DNA from: Massilia timonae CCUG 45783
Lineage (GTDB): Bacteria > Pseudomonadota > Gammaproteobacteria > Burkholderiales > Burkholderiaceae_D
Reading direction: 5' to 3'
Length of the DNA: 64,000 nucleotides
Assembly (NCBI RefSeq): GCF_000315425.1
Contig: NZ_JH992923.1
Coordinates: 817,113 to 881,112, forward strand
The notes beneath the pieces are model-generated. The model was not told the origin of the DNA and did not search any database. It saw only the letters and a list, made by a program, of their open reading frames with translations. Below are positions 26,701 to 33,916 of this stretch, piece after piece. Every line of letters begins with the position of its first letter. Positions within the stretch are counted from its first letter, which is position 1. Both the position numbers and the translations under genes were made by a program.

Positions 26701-27516
26701 ATGATGTTTCCAGCGACCCTTACATGCCCGCGCCGTCAGGCAGCGCTCCTGGTGCTCGCTTGCAGCGCCCAGTTCGCCCACGCCGACGACGGCGATGTCA
26801 TCAATCCCGACCGCCCCAACGTCGCCAATTCCAGCCAGGTGGTCGGTGATGGCCGCCTGCAGCTCGAGATCGGCGTCAACTGGGATCGCCAGCGCAACGA
26901 CGACCTGCACCTGCGCACCTTGAGCACGCCGGCGCTGCTGCGTATCGGCCTGGGCGACACGACCGAACTGCGCATCGAGACCGATGGCCGCAGCATCGAG
27001 CACGAGCTCGATCCGGCCACGCGGGCGCGCACCACGACGGCGGGCTGGAACGCCACGTCGATCGGATTCAAGTGGCGCTTTGCCGACGGGGAGGGCGTCT
27101 ATCCTGCCCTGGGTCTGATCGGCGCCATGGCGCTGCCGAGCGGCAGTTCGGCGCTGCGGGTCAAGGGTGTGCTGCCGCAGCTGGTGCTGGCGGCCGAGTG
27201 GGATCTGCCGAAAGGCTGGTCATTGGCCGTGACGCCAGGCGCCGGAGCCGATGTGGACGATGACGGCGCGCGCTACCACTACGGCATCCTGGCGGCGTCG
27301 CTGGGCAAGAAATTCACTGAACGGGTCCAGGGATTCCTTGAAGTGGCGGCGCCGCAGATCGCGTCCGCATCGCATGGCGGCGACCGGATGCAGGTCGACG
27401 CCGGCGTCAGCTGGCGCCTGAACAGGAACTGCCAGGTCGATGCGATGGTGGTGCATGGGTTGAATCGACATACGCCCGACCTGAGCCTGGCGTTCGGGCT
27501 GTCGGTGCGGCGCTGA
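26701..27516 (+). CDS. Outer-membrane transporter-like protein (phenol MetA-pathway family type)
   Basis: The protein of about 271 residues has a signal peptide (AALLVLACSAQFAHA, cleavage before DDGDVINPDRPN) and alternating beta-strand sequence ending in SLAFGLSVRR, as in the MetA/transporter beta-barrel family. INPDRPNVANSSQVVG is the recognisable N-terminal plug-like motif. The start at 26701 gives a clean signal peptide. An ATG at 26638 overlaps the previous stop and would add 21 residues. The function of the family is poorly defined. Confidence 0.7.
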   Translation: MMFPATLTCPRRQAALLVLACSAQFAHADDGDVINPDRPNVANSSQVVGDGRLQLEIGVNWDRQRNDDLHLRTLSTPALLRIGLGDTTELRIETDGRSIEHELDPATRARTTTAGWNATSIGFKWRFADGEGVYPALGLIGAMALPSGSSALRVKGVLPQLVLAAEWDLPKGWSLAVTPGAGADVDDDGARYHYGILAASLGKKFTERVQGFLEVAAPQIASASHGGDRMQVDAGVSWRLNRNCQVDAMVVHGLNRHTPDLSLAFGLSVRR

Positions 27517-27549
27517 GGTCGCCGCAGTGTCAACGCTGCGCCGACAGGA

Positions 27550-28488
27550 TCAGTGCGCGCCCCGGTGCGCCGACGCGCACGAGACCACGCCCGCGACCAG
27601 CAACGCCAGGGCGGCGGTCTCGAACCCGCTCGGCCAGCGCGCCTCCCACAAGAAGCCGTACAAGGCCGCGAAGATGGTCTCGAACACGATCATCTGGCCC
27701 ATCAGGCTCAGGGGCAGCGCGCGGCTGGCATGGTTCCACAGGGCGTTGCCGACCACCGAGCACAGGATGGCGACCGTGGTGACCAGGGCGCCGAACTGCA
27801 TCCAGGCCGGCAGCGTGTGCGCGCCCGGCGCCAGCACGAAGGCCGGCATCGCCAGCGCCAGGGCCATCAGCCCGGTGACCACGCCCACCAGCAGGTTCCA
27901 TTCATGCGGCGAGATCCCCTCGATGCGCGCCAGCCAGCGGCTGTTGTGCACCGCGAAGAGGGTCCATGACACCAGCGCGCCGAAGGCGCATGCCAGTCCG
28001 GCGGCCGAGCCGGGGCCGGACGCCGACAGCGACTCCCAGCCGATGCAGGCCAGGCCGGCGCCGCTCAGCAGCAGCGACGGCAGCAGGCGGCGCAGCGGCA
28101 CCGCGTGACGGTCGCGCGAACCGACCAGGGTGACCGCGATCGGCAGCAGCCCGATCACGATCGAGGCCATGGCCACGCCGCCCAACTGGACCGCGTTGGC
28201 GAGGAACAGGTAGTAGACGATGTTGCCGGTGAGGCTGAGCCAGATCAGGCTGCGCCAGGCCGGCCAGCCGAGATGGCGGCGCAGCCGTCCCCAGGCCGGG
28301 GCGATCAGGATGGCGGCGACCAGGCCATAGGCCAGGTAGCGCCCGGCCGAGAGCTGGATCGGCAGGAATCCCGGCGCCAGTTCCGGCGCCAGGAAGACCA
28401 GGCCCCAGAGCGCGCCGGCGGCGATGCCGGCGCCGATGCCGAGCAGGGTGGAGCGGGACAGCCCGCCCGCGCCAGTAGCGATGTACAT
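27550..28488 (-). CDS. EamA/DMT-superfamily transporter
   Basis: The 312-residue membrane protein has about ten spans in two EamA repeats. It opens with GIGAGIAAGALWGLVFLAPEL and has the second repeat near CAFGALVSWTLFAVHN. DMT members export amino acids, drugs or metabolites. The ATG at 28488 is preceded by AAAGGAG at the right spacing. It lies downstream of the AraC regulator on the same strand, 58 bases away, and may be that regulator's target. Confidence 0.85.
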   Translation of the reverse strand: MYIATGAGGLSRSTLLGIGAGIAAGALWGLVFLAPELAPGFLPIQLSAGRYLAYGLVAAILIAPAWGRLRRHLGWPAWRSLIWLSLTGNIVYYLFLANAVQLGGVAMASIVIGLLPIAVTLVGSRDRHAVPLRRLLPSLLLSGAGLACIGWESLSASGPGSAAGLACAFGALVSWTLFAVHNSRWLARIEGISPHEWNLLVGVVTGLMALALAMPAFVLAPGAHTLPAWMQFGALVTTVAILCSVVGNALWNHASRALPLSLMGQMIVFETIFAALYGFLWEARWPSGFETAALALLVAGVVSCASAHRGAH

Positions 28489-28546
28489 GATGAATCTCCT
28501 TTGAAGAGATTCTCGGATCCGGACGTGGGTCCGGTCTTGGCCGGGA

Positions 28547-29317
28547 CTACCGCGGTGTTGGCGGTTTCTCCTGACCCGCACGCCGGCAGGCGCCGGGCGT
28601 GGTGTCGAGTACCCGACGCATCGCCCGCGTCAGGCTGGCCTGGTCCGAAAAGCCGCAGGCGAGGGCGATGTCGGCCACGCTGCGCGCGCTGTGCGTCAAC
28701 AGGCTGCGGGCGCAATCCAGGCGGCAGCGCAGCAGCCAGGCATGCGGCGTGCTGTCCAGCTCTTCGCGAAACAGCGCGTGCAGGCGGCTGACGCTCAGGT
28801 TGGCGGCGCGCGCCATCGACTCGGTGCTCCAGGCCAGGCCGGGCGCGGCCTCGATGCGCGCCAGCAGGGCGGCCAGTCGCGAGGTGGCGCGCGGCGCGTC
28901 CAGACTCAGGGTGTCGAGCAACAGCGGCACCCAGCCCTGCACCAGCGAGCGGGGCGGCGCGTGGGTTGGCGCGGCATCGCGCGCCATCACCCCCATGAAC
29001 TCGACCAGCTTGCGCGCCGCGGGGCCGAGCGTGACGAAGGGCCGTTCCAGCAGGCGCTGCCACGGGCCACTGCCGAAGGCGGCGCCGTCGACGTCGACGA
29101 TCAGGGAGCCGTTGGCGCCCGGGCTCGACTGCGCATGCCAGGCGCCGGGCGCCACCAGCGCGCCATGCAGGGGATCGAGCCGGCCGCGCCGCTCTTCGAT
29201 GTCGAGCACGACTTCACCGTGCACCGGGAGCACCAGCTGGGCGAAGTCATGGCGGTCGCCCCAGTGCACGCGGTCGTAGCTGCGCAGGTGCAGGTCGCAC
29301 GCGGGCTGGGGCGTCAT
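28547..29317 (-). CDS. AraC-family transcriptional regulator
   Basis: The 256-residue protein has an N-terminal cupin-like sensing domain (LVLPVHGEVVLDIEERRG, GALVAPGAWHAQ) and a C-terminal double HTH (residues about 155-250: MARAANLSVSRLHALFREE and VADIALACGFSDQASLTRAMRR). It starts six bases after the fnr stop codon and precedes the EamA transporter, so fnr, this gene and the transporter may be co-transcribed. The ligand is unknown. Confidence 0.87.
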   Translation of the reverse strand: MTPQPACDLHLRSYDRVHWGDRHDFAQLVLPVHGEVVLDIEERRGRLDPLHGALVAPGAWHAQSSPGANGSLIVDVDGAAFGSGPWQRLLERPFVTLGPAARKLVEFMGVMARDAAPTHAPPRSLVQGWVPLLLDTLSLDAPRATSRLAALLARIEAAPGLAWSTESMARAANLSVSRLHALFREELDSTPHAWLLRCRLDCARSLLTHSARSVADIALACGFSDQASLTRAMRRVLDTTPGACRRAGQEKPPTPR

Positions 29318-29322
29318 GGGCT

Positions 29323-30084
29323 TTACGCCATCGGGCTGCAGGCGTCGGTCCCGGCCGCCAGCGCCTTCAGCTTGACCGGATCGAGCAGGGTGACTTCGCG
29401 CTTGTCGACCTCGAGCCAGCCCTGCTTCTTGAAACGCGACAGCAGGCGGCTGATGCTTTCGATGGTCAGGCCCAGGTAGTTGCCGATGTCTTCGCGCGAC
29501 ATGCGCAGCTGGAAGCGGTTGGCCGCATAGCCGCGCGCGGCGTAGCGCGCCGACAGGTTGACCAGGAATACGGCGAAGCGCTGCTCGGCGCGCATATTGC
29601 CGAGCAGGAGCATGACGTTCTGCTCGCGCGTGATTTCCTGGCTCATGATGCGGTGGAAGTGGCGCAGCAGCGTCGGCACTTCGCCGAACAGGTCTTCCAG
29701 GCGCGCGAACGGGATCTCGCACACTTCCGAGTCTTCCAGCGCCACCGCATCGCAATGGTGGGTGCCGCTGATCGCGTCCATGCCCAGCAGCTCGCCGGCC
29801 ATCTGGAAGCCGGTGATCTGGGCCTCGCCGGCGGCGTTCACCTGGTAGGTCTTGAAGTGGCCGAAGCGCACCGCGTACAGGTTGCGGAACGACTCGCCCA
29901 CGCCGTACAGGCGCTCGTCGCGCTCCAGGCGGCGACGGCGGCCGATGATCTTGTCCAGGCGGTCGATCTCGGCGTCTTCCAGGCCCATCGGCAGACACAG
30001 CTGGTGCATGCTGCACTGGGCGCAGGACTTGAGCGCGTGGATGTTCAGGGGCGGCTCTGCTTGCCGGGACAGGGGCTGGCTCAT
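29323..30084 (-). CDS. fnr: Fnr/Anr-type oxygen-sensing transcriptional regulator
   Basis: This 4Fe-4S CRP-family regulator is active without oxygen. In the 253-residue protein Cys21, Cys24 and Cys30 (SCAQCSMHQLC) plus Cys111 (HHCDAV) match the four cluster ligands of E. coli Fnr. The cAMP-like beta roll and dimer helix follow. The recognition helix LTIESISRLLSRF supplies Glu209, Ser212 and Arg213, the residues that read TTGAT. The ATG at 30084 keeps the usual N-terminal length. A GTG at 30111 is unlikely because a TATAAT (30117-30122, minus strand) would make it leaderless. It is divergent from cioAB. Four matching sites are in this window. Confidence 0.93.
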   Translation of the reverse strand: MSQPLSRQAEPPLNIHALKSCAQCSMHQLCLPMGLEDAEIDRLDKIIGRRRRLERDERLYGVGESFRNLYAVRFGHFKTYQVNAAGEAQITGFQMAGELLGMDAISGTHHCDAVALEDSEVCEIPFARLEDLFGEVPTLLRHFHRIMSQEITREQNVMLLLGNMRAEQRFAVFLVNLSARYAARGYAANRFQLRMSREDIGNYLGLTIESISRLLSRFKKQGWLEVDKREVTLLDPVKLKALAAGTDACSPMA

Positions 30085-30116
30085 GAGGGATGGTCGCTTT
30101 GTTCGGTACACCGCAA

Positions 30117-30122
30117 ATTATA
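30117..30122 (-). promoter_or_regulatory. Candidate -10 element of the fnr promoter
   Basis: A perfect TATAAT on the minus strand lies 33 bases upstream of the fnr ATG. No good -35 hexamer is visible at 16-18 bases spacing, so the promoter may need an activator or be weak. No Fnr palindrome was seen in the fnr/cioA intergenic region. Confidence 0.4.
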
Positions 30123-30311
30123 GACCCCTTGGCTGAGCATTCCGGCCGGCAAGCTCGAAATTTGCACCAAATTGGGAAGTTTTCATGAACTTTTGTTGCG
30201 AACCGGTCGGCATGTGTTCAAAAACCACTCAACAATGATAAAAATGATATGGCCAATCGTGCGAGGCCGATGTCGTGATCTACTTGGCGCCATCGATACG
30301 GGGGAGTTTGC

Positions 30312-31796
30312 ATGCTTGGTCTTACAGCCCTGGAACTGGCGCGCATCCAGTTTGCCTTCACGATTTCCTTCCACATCATCTTCCCCGCGATCACAATCGG
30401 CATGGCCAGCTACCTGGCCGTGCTCGAGGCGTGCTGGCTCAAGACCGGGCGCCAGGTCTACGTCGACCTGTACCACTTCTGGCTCAAGATCTTCGCCGTC
30501 GCCTTCGGCATGGGCGTGGTGTCGGGCATCGTGATGGCCTACCAGATCGGCACCAACTGGAGCTACCTGTCCGAATTCGCCGGCAGCGTCATGGGCCCGC
30601 TGCTCACCTACGAGGTGCTGACCGCCTTCTTCCTGGAGGCCGGCTTCCTGGGCGTGATGCTGTTCGGCTGGAACCGGGTGGGGCCGCAGCTGCACTTCCT
30701 CGCCACCTGCATGGTGGCCATCGGCACCCTGATCTCGTCGACCTGGATCCTGGGCGCCAACAGCTGGATGCAGACGCCGCAGGGCTATGCCATCGAGGGC
30801 GGGCGCATGATCCCGGTCGACTGGCTGGCCATCATCTTCAATCCCTCGTTTCCCTATCGCCTGATGCACATGGTGGTGGCGGCCTACCTGGCCACGGCCC
30901 TGATCGTTGGCGCCTCGGCCGCCTGGCACCTGCTGCGCGGACGCGACAACAAGAACGTGCGCAAGATGCTGTCGATGGCGATGTGGATGATCCTGCTGGT
31001 GGCGCCGATCCAGGCCGTGATCGGCGACTTCCATGGCCTCAATACGCTGAAGCACCAGCCGGCCAAGCTGGCGGCGATGGAGGGGCACTGGGAAAACACG
31101 CCGGGCGAGGCGGTGCCGCTGATCCTGTTCGGCATTCCCGACATGGAGCGCGAAGAGACGCGTTACGCGGTCGAGATTCCCTACCTGGGCAGCATCATCC
31201 TCACCCATACGCTGAGCGGCCAGTTCCCGGGACTGAAGGAGTTCCCGCGCGAAGACCGCCCCAATTCCCTGATCGTGTTCTGGAGTTTCCGGGTCATGGT
31301 CGGCCTGGGCCTGTTGATGATCGCCCTCGGGGCCTGGAGCCTGTGGCTCAGGCGGGGAGGGCGGATCTACGGCAAGCGCCTGTTCCTGCGCTTCGCCTTG
31401 CTGATGGGGCCGGCCGGCCTGATCGCCATCCTGGCCGGCTGGATCACGACCGAGGTCGGCCGCCAGCCGTGGGTGATCTACGGCGTGCTGCGCACCGCCG
31501 ATGCGGTCTCGCCGCACAGCATCACCACGATGGCCGTGACGCTGGCGATGTTCGTCGTGGCCTACGTCTTCGTGTTCGGCGCCGGCACCGTCTACCTGCT
31601 GCGCCTCATCAACAAGGGGCCGCAGCACTTCGCCCTGAACAAGCCGCCCGAAGGCGGGCCGGGCGAAGGGCGCACGCCGATGCGGCCGCTGTCGGCGGCC
31701 AACGTCGACAACGACGACAGCATCGAGGGCAATATCGACGACAATCCCGACCACGGCGCTGACCGCGACGGCGGCAACCCACCGACGCGGAGCTGA
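30312..31796 (+). CDS. cioA: Cytochrome bd-type (cyanide-insensitive) ubiquinol oxidase subunit I
   Basis: This haem-bearing subunit oxidises ubiquinol and reduces oxygen without pumping protons. The 494-residue protein has nine spans: ELARIQFAFTISFHIIFPA (His for haem), GMGVVSGIVMAYQIGTNW, the Q-loop near 245-330, and GWITTEVGRQPWVIYG. The Q-loop is short, as in CioA types, in contrast to the longer loop of E. coli CydA. The C-terminal tail is acidic and low-complexity. It forms an operon with cioB and the DUF2474 gene. It is divergent from fnr. Confidence 0.92.
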   Translation: MLGLTALELARIQFAFTISFHIIFPAITIGMASYLAVLEACWLKTGRQVYVDLYHFWLKIFAVAFGMGVVSGIVMAYQIGTNWSYLSEFAGSVMGPLLTYEVLTAFFLEAGFLGVMLFGWNRVGPQLHFLATCMVAIGTLISSTWILGANSWMQTPQGYAIEGGRMIPVDWLAIIFNPSFPYRLMHMVVAAYLATALIVGASAAWHLLRGRDNKNVRKMLSMAMWMILLVAPIQAVIGDFHGLNTLKHQPAKLAAMEGHWENTPGEAVPLILFGIPDMEREETRYAVEIPYLGSIILTHTLSGQFPGLKEFPREDRPNSLIVFWSFRVMVGLGLLMIALGAWSLWLRRGGRIYGKRLFLRFALLMGPAGLIAILAGWITTEVGRQPWVIYGVLRTADAVSPHSITTMAVTLAMFVVAYVFVFGAGTVYLLRLINKGPQHFALNKPPEGGPGEGRTPMRPLSAANVDNDDSIEGNIDDNPDHGADRDGGNPPTRS

Positions 31797-31800
31797 CACC

Positions 31801-32808
31801 ATGGGCATCGACACATCCGTCATCTGGATCCTGATCATCTTTTTTTCCGTCTTCATGTACGTGCTGCTGGACGGCTTCGACCTGGGCATCGGCATGCTGT
31901 TCCCGTTCACGCCGAAGAAGCGCGACCGCGACACCATGATGAATTCGGTCGCGCCGGTGTGGGACGGCAACGAGACCTGGCTGGTGCTGGGCGGGGAGGG
32001 GCTGCTGGCGGCCTTCCCGGTGGCCTACGCGATCATCCTCTCGGGGCTCTACCTGCCGCTGATCTTCATGCTCATCGGCCTGGTGTTTCGCGGGGTGGCC
32101 TTCGAGTTCCGCTTCAAGGCCAAGGAGCACGAGCGCCACCTGTGGGACAAGGCATTCATCGGCGGCTCGGTGGCGGCGGCCTTCTTCCAGGGCGTGACCC
32201 TGGGCGGCTTTTTGGACGGCATCACGGTCTCGGGCCGCAGCTTCGCCGGCGGGCCGCTCGACTGGGTCGCGCCGTTCCCGCTGCTGGCCGGCATCGGCGT
32301 GATGATCGCCTACACCTTGCTGGGCGCCACCTGGCTGGTGATGAAGACCGAGGGCGAGCTGCAGGCGCGCATGATCCAGGTCGCGCGGCCCTTCGCCTGG
32401 CTGCTGCTGGGGGCCATCGTCGCGGTCAGCATCTGGACCCCGCTGCGCTTCGCGGCGGTGGCCGAGCGCTGGTTCACCTTCCCCAATATCGCCTTCCTGG
32501 CGCCGGTGCCGATCCTGGTCGTGCTGTGCATGGCGCTGCTGCTGCGCTCACTGGCCCGGCAGCCGTTCCGCCAGCCCTTCGTGCTGGCGCTGGCGCTGAT
32601 CTTCCTCGGCTACAGCGGCATGGCGATCAGCATCTGGCCGCACGTGGTGCCGCCCGCGATCACGATCTGGGAAGCCGCCTCGCCGCCGCAGAGCCAGGGT
32701 TTCGCCCTGGTCGGCACGCTGTTCATCCTGCCCATCATCCTGATGTACACGGGGTGGTCGTACTGGGTATTCCGTGGCAAGGTCAAGCATGACGCGGGGT
32801 ATCACTGA
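31801..32808 (+). CDS. cioB: Cytochrome bd-type ubiquinol oxidase subunit II
   Basis: The 335-residue membrane protein has eight or nine spans and the family start VIWILIIFFSVFMYVLLDGFDLG. This is followed by NSVAPVWDGNETWLVLGGEG, the signature of CydB/CioB. It pairs with subunit I to hold the di-haem site. It starts four bases after cioA, and its stop overlaps the next start (TGATG). Confidence 0.93.
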   Translation: MGIDTSVIWILIIFFSVFMYVLLDGFDLGIGMLFPFTPKKRDRDTMMNSVAPVWDGNETWLVLGGEGLLAAFPVAYAIILSGLYLPLIFMLIGLVFRGVAFEFRFKAKEHERHLWDKAFIGGSVAAAFFQGVTLGGFLDGITVSGRSFAGGPLDWVAPFPLLAGIGVMIAYTLLGATWLVMKTEGELQARMIQVARPFAWLLLGAIVAVSIWTPLRFAAVAERWFTFPNIAFLAPVPILVVLCMALLLRSLARQPFRQPFVLALALIFLGYSGMAISIWPHVVPPAITIWEAASPPQSQGFALVGTLFILPIILMYTGWSYWVFRGKVKHDAGYH

Positions 32809-32936
32809 TGGCGGCGCGCCGCGAATGGCTGCGCCGGCTGGGGTGGATGGCGCTGCTGTGGCTCGGTGGTGTCGTCACCCTGTCGCTCGTCGCATTTCTC
32901 ATAAGAATCGTCATGCATGCCGCCGGAATGCGCTAG
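32808..32936 (+). CDS. DUF2474 small bd-oxidase subunit (CioX-like)
   Basis: This 42-residue single-span protein reads MAARREWLRRLGWMALLWLG, then a hydrophobic run and a terminal HAAGMR. Position directly after cioB, with start overlapping stop, plus the RLGW...HAAGM ends, match DUF2474. That family is the CydX counterpart of cyanide-insensitive oxidases. It is likely to be overlooked by length-filtered gene calling. Confidence 0.82.
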   Translation: MAARREWLRRLGWMALLWLGGVVTLSLVAFLIRIVMHAAGMR

Positions 32937-33010
32937 GCGCAACTGTGCGCGCTCAATGTGAATCGGCGTCTACACTGGCGATACAAATTGAACAACTGGA
33001 GTGATCGACA

Positions 33011-33694
33011 GTGTCATCTACAAGTGCGAGCACGTCCGTCAACACCGCCTTCGTCGCGGTCTCTGCGCCTGCCATGTCGCCCAGCGGCGAAGACCAGGCC
33101 AGGGCCGACCTCTACGCCTTGCTCTCGCGCCTGCTGCTGGCGGCGCCCGACGCGGCGCTGCTGGAAGCGCTTGCGTCCAGCGATCCTATTTTGGCCGAAG
33201 GCGGCGATCCGGCGCTGGAGCGTGCGTGGGAACACCTGACCGTGGCGTCCGGCGTGATGGACGCCCAGGTGGTGCACGATGAATTCAGCGCGCTGTTCGT
33301 CAGCATCGGCACGCCGCCGGTCGATCCGTATGGCTCGCGCTACCTGGCCGGCTACATGAACGACACGCCGCTGGCGCTGCTGCGCGACGACCTGGCGCGG
33401 CTTGGCCTGGCGCGCATGCGGGGCCGGGGCGAGTTCGAGGACCACCTGGGCGCGCTGTGCGAGACCATGCGCGTGCTGGTCGCCGGCGCCCCCGGCATCC
33501 GGCGCCAGCCGCTGGCGGTGCAGCGCCGGTTCTTCGAGGCCCACATCGGCGGCTGGTGCATGCGCGCGCTGGACGACATCGCCAATGCCGAGGACGCCAA
33601 CTATTACCGCCTGGTCGCGCGTTTCGCGCAGGCCTTCCTGGCAATCGAGGCCGAAAGCTTCGCAGTAGGAGAGGAAACCGATGAGCAAGCATGA
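33011..33694 (+). CDS. TorD/DmsD-family chaperone for the formate dehydrogenase
   Basis: The 227-residue cytoplasmic protein is all-helical. It carries YALLSRLLLAAPD near the N-terminus and the TorD motif VHDEFSALFVSIGTPPVDPYGSRY (the E-x-x-x-L-F and P-Y-x-S elements). Members bind the Tat signal of a molybdoenzyme and assist cofactor insertion. The GTG at 33011 has GGAG nine bases upstream. As first gene of the formate dehydrogenase operon, its client is probably FdhA. Its end overlaps the next start by 14 bases in another frame. Confidence 0.85.
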   Translation: MSSTSASTSVNTAFVAVSAPAMSPSGEDQARADLYALLSRLLLAAPDAALLEALASSDPILAEGGDPALERAWEHLTVASGVMDAQVVHDEFSALFVSIGTPPVDPYGSRYLAGYMNDTPLALLRDDLARLGLARMRGRGEFEDHLGALCETMRVLVAGAPGIRRQPLAVQRRFFEAHIGGWCMRALDDIANAEDANYYRLVARFAQAFLAIEAESFAVGEETDEQA

Positions 33695-33899
33695 TCGACA
33701 GACGCCGGGCCAGCCCGACCCGGCGCGGCGCGGCTTCCTGAAGGCCGCTCCACTGGGCGCGCTGGTGGTGGCCGCTGCCGCCGCCCCGGCCAGCGCGGCG
33801 CCTGAGGCCGCACCGGCCGCGCCGGACCCCAAGGTCAAGCGCGGCTACCACGAGACGGATCACATCCGCCGCTACTACGCCACCGCCGCCTACTGGTAG
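33681..33899 (+). CDS. Formate dehydrogenase-region Tat-leader mini-protein
   Basis: The 72-residue protein has a twin-arginine-like leader (PARRGFLKAAPLGALVVAAAAAPASAAP) and a short tail with RGYHETDHIRRYYATAAYW. The ETDHIRRYYxTAxY ending is typical of a small conserved protein found before formate dehydrogenase alpha subunits. It may be a Tat-exported subunit or assembly factor. Its start overlaps the chaperone gene. Confidence 0.85.
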   Translation: MSKHDRQTPGQPDPARRGFLKAAPLGALVVAAAAAPASAAPEAAPAAPDPKVKRGYHETDHIRRYYATAAYW

Positions 33900-33916
33900 G
33901 CAAGCAGAGGAATCCC

